The translations under genes and the position numbers were made by a program. A stretch of DNA of 64,000 nt from Gordonia humi (GTDB lineage Bacteria; Actinomycetota; Actinomycetes; Mycobacteriales; Mycobacteriaceae). Positions 54,784 through 63,773 of this stretch are shown here, piece after piece; the stretch's first letter is position 1, and every line of letters begins with the position of its first letter. Location of the stretch: positions 1,674,001 to 1,738,000 of the forward strand of contig NZ_JACIFP010000001.1 of assembly GCF_014197435.1 (NCBI RefSeq), written 5' to 3'. The notes below the pieces were generated by a model, which was given only the letters and a program-made list of their open reading frames with translations, was not told the DNA's origin and did no database searches.

Positions 54784-56566
54784 GGTGGGCCCCTTGTGAG
54801 TCGGCGATGGGATTGATCAGTCGGTGGTCGGCGGCGAGGATGGCGCCGTAGGAGTCGCCCACGTTCACCATCCGGCGGTTGTCGCCGAGTTGCAGTGCGT
54901 TCATGTGCACGGCGGGGAACGTCGGGGCGAACAGGTCCCAGCGAGCGAAGCGGTCGGCCAGGTCCGGGTGCGCCGCGACGAACTCGTGGACGCTGGCGGC
55001 GACGATCGCCCAGAAGTCGGCGTCGTCGAGCAGCCCGCTGCGGTGGGTGAGTGCGGCGAGCGGCCGGAAGAAGTCGTCGAAAACGTCCGAGAGGACGCCG
55101 AGATTCCGGATCTCGTCGGGTTCGGTGGTCAATGCGCGACTGCACGACGGCGGGAGATCGTCGGGTCGGTCGAAGACGCAGACCTCCTCGCCGACGTCCT
55201 TGAGGATCGCGCGGACCGGCACGCTGTCGCGCAGCACCAGGATGAGGTTCTCACCGTGCGGGGAGAACTTCAGTCGGTGCCGGTAGAGCAGGTAGGCGAT
55301 CGGATGGAGATAGGTGCGCAGATAGCGGGCGAGCCACTCGCCGGCGGGCAGGCCCGACCGCGCGATGAACTCGCCGATCAACGGGGCGCCCTCGTGGTCG
55401 ACGTGCAGCAGTGAGGCCATCGTCGCGAGCTGCTCGTCGTCGTCGATGCGCGGCACCGGACTCTGTCGCCAGAGTGCGGAGAGGAGTTTGCGGTACTCGG
55501 AGCCGGGTCGGGTGATCGCGGTGAACGTCGGGTTGCGGTACCCGACGGCGGCCACTTCGTAGAGGAGTTCGAAGCCGGTCTCGCGCAGGTAGGCGTCGTC
55601 GCCGATCCGTGAACGGACCCAGTCGTTGATGAGCGGGGTGGTGCGCATGTAGTCGGCCGACATTCCGCGGGTGAATCCCATGTTCACGATCGACAGCGCC
55701 GTCTTGACGTAGTGACGGGTCGGCGTGGTCGCGTTGAACTGGGTGCGGATCGACTGCTGCGGCTGGTACTCGTCCGGCGATGCGCCGAGGATCACCAGTC
55801 GCCGTTCGGCGATGTCCGCGGCGTACAGGCGGGCGGCCTTCTCGGTCCACTGCCACGGATGCACGGGCAGAAACGTGTACGCGCCGGGATCGAGTCCCTG
55901 GAACAGCAGGACGTCCGAGAACTTCTCGACGACGTCGTCGCCGAGTTCGTCACGGACGAGGTCGGCGTAATCGACATCGCCCATCGTGGCGACGTCGCAG
56001 TCCTCGGCGCGGGCGGCCACCCAGATCAGCCGGAACCGGCCGCCGGACTCGGGTGCGTAGGCGGCCACGTCGTGTGCGCTGAATCCGAGGCGTCCGGCGT
56101 TGGCGACGAAGCACGGATGCCCCTCGGTCATCGTCTTCTCGATGGTCTGGAAGTCGGCGACGGCGAGATCGGCGGCGCGGATCCGCTTGGCGTCGGTGCG
56201 GTCGGCGCCGATCGCGACGGTGTGGATCAGTTCCTCCAGATACTCCGGCAGCGCGTCGACGGCGATGCCCAGCTGCGCGCGGACGTCGACGACGAGGTCG
56301 ACCGCCCGTACCGGCAGCTCGTGTCCGCCGCGAGTCCGGCGCAGAGACTCCTCGTCGACCGCCCAGCTGTCCAGGGACAACAGGTCGGCGGTGAACCCGT
56401 ACTCGGTGCGCTGGTCGTCGGAGAGCAGACTGAAATGTCCGGGAGAGGTCTCCAGCGGGGTAAGCGCGCGTTCGTGACAGAACTCCGCGATCACCTTGGC
56501 CGCGATCCGGCGGTCGTACACGTCCCGCAGCGATCCGGCGGCGACGTCGGTCTCCGCGGTGCTCAT
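54773..56566 (-). CDS. IucA/IucC-family NIS synthetase (DesD-like)
   Basis: A 597-aa NRPS-independent siderophore synthetase. Motifs are [34 protein letters not shown] and the C-terminal FhuF-like domain ([18 protein letters not shown]). Such enzymes adenylate a carboxylate and couple it to an N-hydroxy-amine, joining or macrocyclising acylated hydroxydiamine units. The ATG overlaps the GNAT stop. Together with decarboxylase, monooxygenase and GNAT it completes a des-type set. Confidence 0.93.
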   Translation of the reverse strand: MSTAETDVAAGSLRDVYDRRIAAKVIAEFCHERALTPLETSPGHFSLLSDDQRTEYGFTADLLSLDSWAVDEESLRRTRGGHELPVRAVDLVVDVRAQLGIAVDALPEYLEELIHTVAIGADRTDAKRIRAADLAVADFQTIEKTMTEGHPCFVANAGRLGFSAHDVAAYAPESGGRFRLIWVAARAEDCDVATMGDVDYADLVRDELGDDVVEKFSDVLLFQGLDPGAYTFLPVHPWQWTEKAARLYAADIAERRLVILGASPDEYQPQQSIRTQFNATTPTRHYVKTALSIVNMGFTRGMSADYMRTTPLINDWVRSRIGDDAYLRETGFELLYEVAAVGYRNPTFTAITRPGSEYRKLLSALWRQSPVPRIDDDEQLATMASLLHVDHEGAPLIGEFIARSGLPAGEWLARYLRTYLHPIAYLLYRHRLKFSPHGENLILVLRDSVPVRAILKDVGEEVCVFDRPDDLPPSCSRALTTEPDEIRNLGVLSDVFDDFFRPLAALTHRSGLLDDADFWAIVAASVHEFVAAHPDLADRFARWDLFAPTFPAVHMNALQLGDNRRMVNVGDSYGAILAADHRLINPIADSQGAHRVS

Positions 56567-57147
56567 CGGTCGCTCACGCGTCGGCCGCCGTCGGTCACGC
56601 GGACGAAGTCGTCGAGGGTGCAGTGGCTCAGCCGGGCGATCTTGTCGGCCACCGGATGATCGCCCGCCACCACGAATCCGACGGCGGCGTTTAGCGCCTG
56701 GACGTCGGCGTTGTCCACATCGGGTTCGACGACGACGCGTCGCGCTCCGGCCTCACCGAACGCGGTACGCATGATGTGGAGCATCACCTCACCGGTGAAT
56801 CCGGAGATCGGGGCCTCGGCGGGAGCGACGAGCAGGTGCATGCCGATGTCGCCCTCGGCGTGGACGTATCCGGTGCCGGGCTCCGCGAGGTCGCTGGTGA
56901 GCGGGTCGTACAGCTCGAACATGAACTCGGCGCGATCGTCGACGCGGCCGATGCGCAGACCGTGCGGTCGGACCGCCGAGGCCTGGGTGTCGGCGATGAA
57001 CGCGTGCACCTCGTCGAGGGTGGCCGACAGCATGTCCCAGTACCGCGACTTGGGATGCGTCAGCCAGCGGTGCACGGTCGCGGCATCGCGATCGGCGTCC
57101 ATGGTGACAGACACCAGGGGCGACGTCGATACGGAATCAGAAGTCAT
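56563..57147 (-). CDS. GNAT hydroxamate acyltransferase (IucB/DesC/MbtK family)
   Basis: A 194-aa GNAT of the IucB/AlcB/MbtK group. The [10 protein letters not shown] substrate helix and [21 protein letters not shown] (acyl-CoA and substrate region) are typical. It transfers succinyl, acetyl or a long-chain acyl group to the N-hydroxyamine, forming the hydroxamate. It is the first gene of the 14-kb operon. The iron boxes upstream at 57194-57231 may control it as well as the divergent importer. Confidence 0.88.
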   Translation of the reverse strand: MTSDSVSTSPLVSVTMDADRDAATVHRWLTHPKSRYWDMLSATLDEVHAFIADTQASAVRPHGLRIGRVDDRAEFMFELYDPLTSDLAEPGTGYVHAEGDIGMHLLVAPAEAPISGFTGEVMLHIMRTAFGEAGARRVVVEPDVDNADVQALNAAVGFVVAGDHPVADKIARLSHCTLDDFVRVTDGGRRVSDR

Positions 57148-57193
57148 TCGACCACTCGCTTCGGAGATCGGAACGGATACACCGCGGGGATTC

Positions 57194-57212
57194 TTAGGTT
57201 AGGCTACCTCAC
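57194..57212 (+). promoter_or_regulatory. IdeR-type iron box 1
   Basis: TTAGGTTAGGCT is an exact match to the first 12 consensus positions; overall 15 of 19 by my alignment. It abuts box 2 with no gap. Confidence 0.75.
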
Positions 57213-57231
57213 TTAGGTTAGGCTAACGCAC
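57213..57231 (+). promoter_or_regulatory. IdeR-type iron box 2
   Basis: TTAGGTTAGGCTAAC is exact over 15 positions; overall 16 of 19. It ends at the base before ATG 57232 and includes a TAGGCT hexamer (57219-57224), placed 7 nt from the start codon. Confidence 0.8.
57219..57224 (+). promoter_or_regulatory. Candidate -10 (TAGGCT) of the leaderless irt-like operon
   Basis: The hexamer lies inside iron box 2 and leaves exactly 7 nt to ATG 57232; no space remains for a Shine-Dalgarno sequence. Confidence 0.5.
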
Positions 57232-59115
57232 ATGGATTCGACGATGGTGTCTGAGGCCCACGAGCCGGGCGAGTGGAGCCTGGCGAGCACCTCGCAGACA
57301 CGCGCTCCCGACCAGGTGGCGTTGCGTGCACAGGCCAGGCGAGACAAGGCCGCGGCCAAGGAGCTCTTGGCGCCGGTGAGCTCGGCGATCTCGGCGGCGA
57401 GTGTGCTCGTCGCGATCTCCGCGATCGCCTCGGTGGTGCCGTTCATCCTCGTCGTCGAGATCTGCCGCGAACTGCTGAAGGCCGACACCGACACCGGAAC
57501 CGTCACGGCGCTGGTGATCGCGGCGTTCGCCGTCGCGGTGTTCCGCGGGCTGCTGCAGATCATCGGACTGGTCGCCACGCACCGGATCGACGCGGGCTTC
57601 CAACTCACGCTGCGTCGTCGCCTGGCGGCCAAGGCGAGCAGGCTGCCGCTCGGCTGGTTCACCGAGCGCACGTCCGGAGACGTCAAGCGTCTGCTGTCCG
57701 ATGACGTCGAGGCGTTGCACTATCTCGTCGCGCACGTTCGGCTCGAGTACGTGAACGCGACGGTGTCGCCGCTGGTGATCCTCGTGTACCTGTTCGTCGC
57801 CGATTGGCGCCTGGCCTTGGTGACGCTGATCCCGGTGATCGGATACGCGGTCGCGCTCAAGGCCATGACGAGTCCCGAGTTCACCCGCCTGCTCGGCGGT
57901 TTCACCCGCGGCCAACGCGAGGTGGACAGCACCGCCGTGGAATTCGTCGACGGCATCGCGGTGATCCGCGCGTTCGGTCAGACGAGGAAGGCGTCGGCGG
58001 CGTTCTCGCGCGCCGTCGACCGGTACGCCGACGCGCTCGACGCGTGGAAGACGCCGATGACCAGGCTGCAGGCCATGGCCGACATGCTCCTCGCGCCGGT
58101 CTTCTCGATGCTCGTGGTGACCGCCGCCGCAGTCGGAATGGTGGCGCTGAACTGGATGGATCCGCTCGACCTCGTCCCGTTCCTGCTCGTCGGAGTCGGG
58201 CTCGGCGCGAGCTTCCTCGGCTTCGCCTACGCGGGTCAGGCGCTGCGCGAGGGGTCGGCCGCCGCTCGACGGATCGGCGAACTCGAAGCGCTGCCCGAAC
58301 TGGTCGAGCCGATCGGTGGAGATCCGATGGGCGATGTCGCGGGGGCGGTCCGTTTCTCCGGTGTCACCTTCGGCTACACGCCGGAGACGCCGGTGCTCAG
58401 CGGCGTCGACCTCGAGCTGGCGCCGGGCACGGTGACCGCGCTGGTCGGTCCGAGCGGTTCGGGGAAGACCACCCTGGCCCGACTGCTCGCCCGATTCCAC
58501 GACGTCGACGCGGGCACGGTCTCGATCGACGGACGCGACATCGCCTCGATGAGTCTGGCCGACTTGTACTCGACCGTCGGCTTCGTCTTCCAGGACGTGC
58601 ATCTGATCCGTGGCACCGTCGCCGACAATCTGCGTCTGGCGCGCCCGGATGCGAGCGCGGCCGATCTCGAGGACGCGGCACGCTTGGCGCAGATCCACGA
58701 TCGGATCACCGAACTCCCGCGCGGCTACGACTCCGAGATCGGGGTCGACGCGATCTTCTCCGGAGGCCAGGCGCAGCGGCTGTCGATCGCGCGCACACTG
58801 CTCTCCGGGAGCCGCGTGCTGGTGCTCGACGAGGCGACCGCCTTCGCCGATCCGGAGTCGGAGGCGGCCGTGCAGGACGCGCTGGCCTCGGTGATCGCCG
58901 ACCGTACGGTGCTGGTCATCGCGCACCGGCTGCATACGATCACCGACGTCGACCAGATCTTGGTGCTCGACGCGGGCAGGGTCGTACAGCGCGGCACGCA
59001 CGACGAACTCGTCGAGACCGACGGACTGTATCGACGCCTGTGGGCGTCGAACGAGAACGCGATGGCCGCGCTGGCCGAGAGCACGACGACCGACCGCGTG
59101 GAGGCGATCCGATGA
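57232..59115 (+). CDS. Siderophore ABC transporter, IrtA-like half (no SIP domain)
   Basis: A 627-aa fused TM/ATPase ABC half-transporter. Six membrane helices span residues 55-330. The ATPase has GPSGSGKTTLARLL, the degenerate signature SGGQAQRLSIA and VLVLDEATAFADPE. The adjacent second half and iron boxes identify it as the IrtAB-type ferri-siderophore importer. Mycobacterial IrtA carries an N-terminal FAD siderophore-reductase domain of about 270 residues; here only a 50-residue N-terminal stub is present. The ATG directly abuts iron box 2. The alternative start Met5 (57244) also lacks a ribosome site. Confidence 0.88.
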   Translation: MDSTMVSEAHEPGEWSLASTSQTRAPDQVALRAQARRDKAAAKELLAPVSSAISAASVLVAISAIASVVPFILVVEICRELLKADTDTGTVTALVIAAFAVAVFRGLLQIIGLVATHRIDAGFQLTLRRRLAAKASRLPLGWFTERTSGDVKRLLSDDVEALHYLVAHVRLEYVNATVSPLVILVYLFVADWRLALVTLIPVIGYAVALKAMTSPEFTRLLGGFTRGQREVDSTAVEFVDGIAVIRAFGQTRKASAAFSRAVDRYADALDAWKTPMTRLQAMADMLLAPVFSMLVVTAAAVGMVALNWMDPLDLVPFLLVGVGLGASFLGFAYAGQALREGSAAARRIGELEALPELVEPIGGDPMGDVAGAVRFSGVTFGYTPETPVLSGVDLELAPGTVTALVGPSGSGKTTLARLLARFHDVDAGTVSIDGRDIASMSLADLYSTVGFVFQDVHLIRGTVADNLRLARPDASAADLEDAARLAQIHDRITELPRGYDSEIGVDAIFSGGQAQRLSIARTLLSGSRVLVLDEATAFADPESEAAVQDALASVIADRTVLVIAHRLHTITDVDQILVLDAGRVVQRGTHDELVETDGLYRRLWASNENAMAALAESTTTDRVEAIR

Positions 59116-60875
59116 TCCGCAAGGCATTCACACTGGTACCCGCCGACAGACAGCGGCTGATTCCCCTCCACCTGGCGGCGACCGCCGTCTACGGCGTCGC
59201 GCAGGCCGCCGCCTTCGTCCTGCTGGTCCCTCTGCTGACCGCACTGTTCGACCGCCGGACCGGCGATGCCGGGATCTGGTTGGCGATCATGGCGGGCGTC
59301 GTCGCGGTGGCCGCCGTCGCCGGCTATCTGCAGTCGCTGCTCGGCCTGAGACTGGGCGTGGGCATGCTGCGCGGGGTGTCCCATCGGCTCGGCGACCACC
59401 TGAGCGCGCTGCCGTTGGGCTGGTTCACCGGCCGTACCACCGCGTCGATCACCCGCACCGTGGTGGCCGACGTCCGGGAGATCGTCGAGTTCCTCTCGCA
59501 TCTGCTCGCGGTGATGGTCAGCGGCGTCGTGGTCCCGATCGGCGTCGGCGTCGGCGTGATGTTCATCGACTGGCGTCTCGGCGTCATCATGCTGGTGTCG
59601 CTGCCGGTGATGTCGATCGTCGACCGTCTGGCCGGGCGTTCGTACCGCAGCGCCGACGATCGACTGCACGCCAGCGCGGCCGAGGTCGACGCTCGGGTCC
59701 TCGAGTTCACCACCGCGCAGCCGGTGCTGCGCGCGTTCGGGGCGGTCGGGGAGCGCAACCGCGCGCTCGAGTCGGCGCTGCAGCAGCATCGACGGGCGTC
59801 GAGCGGATTGATCGCGGCGAGCGTGCCCGGGCTGGCCGCATTCGCGATCGTCGTCCAGGTCGTGTTCCTGGTGCTCGTGTACGCGGTCACGGTGTGGGCG
59901 ACCGACGGCGACCTCGCCGCCGCGACGGCAGTCGGGCTGATCGTCGTCGTGTCCCGGTTCATCGATCCCGTGTCCCAGCTCGCGCAGGTGTCGACGTCGA
60001 CTCGGCGTGCCGCTGCGGCGATCGACCGTGTTCACGAGCTGCTCGACGTGCCGGAACTGGTCGATTCGGAGCAGGGTGTCGCGGCGACCCCGATCGACAA
60101 CGGCATCTGTTTCGACGGTGTCGCGTTCGGTTATCACGATGGCGTGCAGGTGGTACGCGAGGTGACGCTCGAGGTTCCCGCCGGCACGACGACGGCGATC
60201 GTCGGGCCGAGCGGTTCGGGTAAGACGACGCTGCTGCGGCTGGCCGCGCGGTTCCACCCGGTGGATGCGGGCGCCGTGCGGATCGGCGGTGTCGACGTCG
60301 CCGACATGGCGTTGGACGATCTGATGGCGCAGGTCTCGCCGGTGTTCCAAGACGTGTACCTGTTCAACCAGACCATCGAGGAGAACATCCGGATCGGCCG
60401 ACCCGATGCGACCGCCGACGAACTCCGCGAGGCCGCTCGGATCGCCGCGGTGGACGAGATCGTGGAGCGGCTGCCGGACGGCTGGGACACGGTCGTCGGC
60501 GAGCGTGGCGCGAACCTGTCCGGGGGCGAGCGCCAACGCGTCTCGATCGCCCGCGCGCTCCTCAAGGATGCGCCGATCGTTCTGCTCGACGAGGCGACGA
60601 GTGCCCTGGATCCGCACAACGAGGCCGTCGTCGTGCGGGGTCTGCGCGAACTGACCCGCGGCAAGACCGTCGTCGTGGTGGCGCACAAGCTCTCGACCGT
60701 CGCGCACGCCGACCAGATCGCGGTGCTCGACGACGGTGTGATCGTCGACCGAGGGACCCACGACGAACTCTCGGCGCGTCCCGGTCGCTACGCCGACTTC
60801 GTGGCCCAACGCGACCGCGCCGCCGGCTGGCGCCTCACGTCCTCCTCCGCCGGTCGAGCGGAGTCGAGACCCTGA
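59112..60875 (+). CDS. Siderophore ABC transporter, IrtB-like half
   Basis: A 587-aa ABC half-transporter. Six membrane helices (about residues 15-300) precede an ATPase with GPSGSGKTTLLRLAARFHP, LSGGERQRVSIARALL and IVLLDEATSALDPHNE. ATG 59112 overlaps the IrtA-like stop. It pairs with the previous gene as heterodimer, the IrtAB arrangement. The last codons (SSSAGRAESRP) are encoded by a dispersed repeat, so the C-terminus is probably acquired. Confidence 0.9.
   Translation: MIRKAFTLVPADRQRLIPLHLAATAVYGVAQAAAFVLLVPLLTALFDRRTGDAGIWLAIMAGVVAVAAVAGYLQSLLGLRLGVGMLRGVSHRLGDHLSALPLGWFTGRTTASITRTVVADVREIVEFLSHLLAVMVSGVVVPIGVGVGVMFIDWRLGVIMLVSLPVMSIVDRLAGRSYRSADDRLHASAAEVDARVLEFTTAQPVLRAFGAVGERNRALESALQQHRRASSGLIAASVPGLAAFAIVVQVVFLVLVYAVTVWATDGDLAAATAVGLIVVVSRFIDPVSQLAQVSTSTRRAAAAIDRVHELLDVPELVDSEQGVAATPIDNGICFDGVAFGYHDGVQVVREVTLEVPAGTTTAIVGPSGSGKTTLLRLAARFHPVDAGAVRIGGVDVADMALDDLMAQVSPVFQDVYLFNQTIEENIRIGRPDATADELREAARIAAVDEIVERLPDGWDTVVGERGANLSGGERQRVSIARALLKDAPIVLLDEATSALDPHNEAVVVRGLRELTRGKTVVVVAHKLSTVAHADQIAVLDDGVIVDRGTHDELSARPGRYADFVAQRDRAAGWRLTSSSAGRAESRP
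60852..60871 (+). repeat. Dispersed repeat copy at the 3' end of the IrtB-like gene
   Basis: GGTCGAGCGGAGTCGAGACC is an imperfect palindrome; related copies are at 33461 and 40311. It encodes the last residues before the stop at 60873-60875. The gap 60876-60975 holds nothing else recognisable. Confidence 0.6.
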
Positions 60876-60975
60876 CCCGTCCCGCCGGCGCCATAGACAC
60901 CCGCCGAACGTCATTCCCCCGCGGCTCTTCTCGGCCGTGACGGTGCGGGGTCGGAGTAGGACGTGATCGACGTCG

Positions 60976-61854
60976 TCATGAGACCCGTCGAGTTCGACCT
61001 CGTTCACTGGCGGAGCGGAGGGCGGTGGTGACGATGCCGTGGCCGGGACCGAACAGGTAGACGAGTCCGAAGGCGATTCCCTGCGTGAGGACGACCATTC
61101 CGCCGGGTGAGGTGTCTTGGTAGTAGGCGAGGTAGAGGCCGATGACGCTGCTGCCTGCTGCGATGGAGGGCGCGATGAGCAGCATCGTGTTGAATCTGTC
61201 GGTGAGAAGCCTCGCGGTGGCTCCCGGGATGATGAGCATGGCGACGACCAAGACGATACCCACGACCTGCAATGCCGTGACGGCGGTGAGTGCGAGGAGT
61301 CCGAGCAGGATCATGCCGAGGCGTCGCGGGTTGAGTCCGATCGCATGGGTGTGGACCGGGTCGAACGCGTACAGGGTGAAATCGCGTCGCTTCACGATGA
61401 GGACGATCGCGACGGTGGCTCCGAGAATCGCTATCTGAACGATGTCGGTCGTAGACGCGCCCAGGATGTTTCCGAAGACGATGTGGTTGAGGTCCGTCTG
61501 GCTGGGTGTGATGGAGATGAGGACTAGGCCGAGGGCGAACAGGGTGGTGAACACGATGCCGATGGCGGCGTCTTCTTTCACCCGTCCAGTGCTGCGAACA
61601 GCACCGATGAGTCCGACGGCGAGGATCCCGAAGACGACCGCGCCGATTGCGAACGGGATGCCGAGGATGTAGGCGAGGACGACTCCCGGAAGTACGGCAT
61701 GGGAGACTGCGTCGCCCATGAGCGACCATCCTACGAGTACGAGCCAGCAGGAGAGGAGGGCGCACACGATCGACGCGATGAGGGTCGCGATCAGTGCACG
61801 CGTCATGAACTGGTAGTCGAACGGGGCCAGAAGCAGGTCGACGAGCGCGATCAT
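60976..61854 (-). CDS. Mn/Zn/Fe-type ABC permease (MntB/SitC family)
   Basis: A 292-aa permease of the ABC-3 family with eight or nine helices. Seen are SCWLVLVGWSLMGDAVSHAVLPGVVLAYILG, HIVFGNILGAS and IPGATARLLTDRFNTMLLIAP. It forms the channel of a metal importer with the ATPase upstream. ATG 61854 overlaps the ATPase stop. The open frame continues upstream, but that part is antisense-like. It is convergent with the irt-like operon. Confidence 0.9.
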   Translation of the reverse strand: MIALVDLLLAPFDYQFMTRALIATLIASIVCALLSCWLVLVGWSLMGDAVSHAVLPGVVLAYILGIPFAIGAVVFGILAVGLIGAVRSTGRVKEDAAIGIVFTTLFALGLVLISITPSQTDLNHIVFGNILGASTTDIVQIAILGATVAIVLIVKRRDFTLYAFDPVHTHAIGLNPRRLGMILLGLLALTAVTALQVVGIVLVVAMLIIPGATARLLTDRFNTMLLIAPSIAAGSSVIGLYLAYYQDTSPGGMVVLTQGIAFGLVYLFGPGHGIVTTALRSASERGRTRRVS

Positions 61855-62648
61855 GGGTGTGGGTTCCTCGGATCGGGTCTGTTCAGGGGGTTGAGCGGGT
61901 CGAGTCCGAACGCCCTGGTGAGATTGTCGGGAGTGATCACGCGGTCCGGTCTGTCGTGCGCGAGGACTCGGTGCATGAGCAGTATTGCCTGGTCGGCGAG
62001 GTCGGGGAGGGCGTGCAGGTCGTGAGTGGAGACGAATATCGCGGCCCCGGCGTCGGCGAGTTCGCGTAGGAGAGTGCTGATGGTTGCTTCGGTGCGCTTG
62101 TCCACACCTGCGAACGGTTCGTCGAGGAGCATGACCGAGGCCTGCTGAGCGATGCCGCGTGCTACGAAGGCTCGTTTCCTCTGCCCGCCGGACAGTTGGC
62201 CGATCTGCCGGTTCTGGTAGGCGCCGAGTTCGACGCGGTCGATCGCCTCGTCGACGGCCTCGTTGTCGCTGCGACGTGGCCTGCGCATGACGCCGAGACG
62301 GCCGTATCGGCCGGTCATGACCACGTCGCGGACTGAGAGCGGGAACGTCCAGTCGATGTCCTCGGACTGTGGAACGTAACCGACCGAGCCATCGCGCCGC
62401 GCATACGACGGTGGCCCGCCATGGATCCGGACGGTGCCCGAGTCGGGGGTGATCAGCCCCATGATCGTTTTGAACAGGGTGGACTTTCCGGAACCGTTCA
62501 TGCCTATCAGACCGCACACGGTGCCTCGGTGCAGGCGAAGCGTGGCGTCGTCGAGCGCCACGATGTCGCCGTATCGCACGGTGACCGATCGGATGTCGAT
62601 CGCGGGCTCGTCGACACGCTCGGAGGCGATCACAGCATCACCGGTCAT
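61851..62648 (-). CDS. Mn/Zn/Fe-type ABC ATPase
   Basis: A 265-aa ABC ATPase of the MntA/ZnuC family. Walker A is GMNGSGKSTLFK, the signature LSGGQRKRAFVARGIAQ, Walker B MLLDEPFAGVDKRTE, and the His switch STHDLHALPDLAD. It overlaps the binding-protein stop at one end and the permease start at the other, so the three genes form one operon. Confidence 0.92.
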   Translation of the reverse strand: MTGDAVIASERVDEPAIDIRSVTVRYGDIVALDDATLRLHRGTVCGLIGMNGSGKSTLFKTIMGLITPDSGTVRIHGGPPSYARRDGSVGYVPQSEDIDWTFPLSVRDVVMTGRYGRLGVMRRPRRSDNEAVDEAIDRVELGAYQNRQIGQLSGGQRKRAFVARGIAQQASVMLLDEPFAGVDKRTEATISTLLRELADAGAAIFVSTHDLHALPDLADQAILLMHRVLAHDRPDRVITPDNLTRAFGLDPLNPLNRPDPRNPHP

Positions 62649-63567
62649 GGGTCGGCGATCCGGTCAACCCGGTCACGATCGTCCGTACGTCATGGCGGAT
62701 CAGATCCAGGTAGGTCGGGACCGGGCCGTCGTCGGTGGACAACGAGTCGACGTAGAGGGTGCCGCCGAACCGCGCTCCGGTGGCGGAGACCACTTGGCGC
62801 ATGGCCTTGTCGGAGACGGTGGATTCACAGAACACGGCTGGCGTGTTGCTTCTACGGACGAAGTCGATCGTCGCTCCGACCTGTTGGGGAGTCGCCTGCT
62901 GCTCGGCGTTGACGGGCCAGATGTAGCGCTCGGTCAAACCGGTGTCCCTGGCGAGGTACGAGAACGCGCCCTCGCAGCTCACCAGAGCCCGTTCGTTGGT
63001 GGGCAACCCGGCGACTGCTGCCACCAGGTCGTCGTGCACGTCTTGCAGCTTCGTCTTGTACTCGTCGGCGTTGGCGCGGTAGGCGGCCGCGCCGTCGGGG
63101 TCGAGGTCGGAGAAGGCTCCGACGATGTTGTCGACGTAGATCTGCGCGTTGAGCGGACTCATCCACGCATGCGGGTTGGGCTTGCCCGCATAGGCGTCGG
63201 AGGCGATGTCGATCGGCTCGACGCCGCCGCTGACGACGACATGTGGAACATCCAGGTCATCGACGAACTGCTCGAACCAGCGCTCCAGTCCCAGCCCGTT
63301 GTCGATGATCAGCGAGGCATCGGACGCGTGACGGATGTCCGACGGGGTCGGCTCGTACCCATGAACCTCGGCACCGGGTTTGGTGATCGACTCCACGTGC
63401 AGTCGATCGCCTGCGATCTCTGAGGCCATGTCCGCGAGCACCGTGAACGTGGTCAACACCACGGTTTTGCCGGAATCGCGGTCGGCCGACGGGGAGCATG
63501 CGATGACCGACGCCGCCAGTGCCGCAACCGCCAGAAGACCGGCTGGTCGAAATCGATAGTTCGTCAT
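62638..63567 (-). CDS. Metal-binding lipoprotein (SitA/MntC-like)
   Basis: A 309-aa cluster A-I solute-binding protein. A lipoprotein signal peptide ends in AASVIACSPSADRD, with the lipobox Cys about residue 22. The metal ligands are recognisable: HGYEPTPSDI (His), NPHAWMSPLNAQIYVDNI (His), CEGAFSYLA (Glu), and GTLYVDSLS (Asp). NPHAWMSP and the lack of a His-rich loop favour manganese or iron over zinc. ATG 63567 was chosen because it gives the signal peptide; the frame is open to 63744. A palindrome lies 15 nt upstream. Confidence 0.9.
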   Translation of the reverse strand: MTNYRFRPAGLLAVAALAASVIACSPSADRDSGKTVVLTTFTVLADMASEIAGDRLHVESITKPGAEVHGYEPTPSDIRHASDASLIIDNGLGLERWFEQFVDDLDVPHVVVSGGVEPIDIASDAYAGKPNPHAWMSPLNAQIYVDNIVGAFSDLDPDGAAAYRANADEYKTKLQDVHDDLVAAVAGLPTNERALVSCEGAFSYLARDTGLTERYIWPVNAEQQATPQQVGATIDFVRRSNTPAVFCESTVSDKAMRQVVSATGARFGGTLYVDSLSTDDGPVPTYLDLIRHDVRTIVTGLTGSPTHDR

Positions 63568-63581
63568 AGCATGACTATAAC

Positions 63582-63595
63582 TTCGGTGAGCCGAA
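63582..63595. promoter_or_regulatory. DtxR/MntR-type palindrome at the metal-transporter promoter
   Basis: TTCGGTGAGCCGAA is an inverted repeat (TTCGG-N4-CCGAA) in an AT-rich stretch just upstream of the lipoprotein gene. The layout resembles MntR-type operators; identity of the regulator is inferred. Confidence 0.5.
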
Positions 63596-63773
63596 AAATA
63601 AACGGACGAGCGCTCCGACTCCCGTTGAGCTGGTCTTCTCATGCGGTTTTTGAGGAGCGCACATCCGACTCCGATGGTCGAAGGCCTGCTGCACCCGATC
63701 TCGGTCATGTTCACGCTCCCGGGCGCTGATCCGCACAAGTTCACGGAGTGCTGTTGCCGCCGGTGCCCGGCCT

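Noticed and set aside
57223..61007. Long minus-strand frames opposite the IrtAB-like genes
   Set aside because: They consist mostly of Arg/Asp/His/Gln runs and oppose two genes with full ABC motifs.
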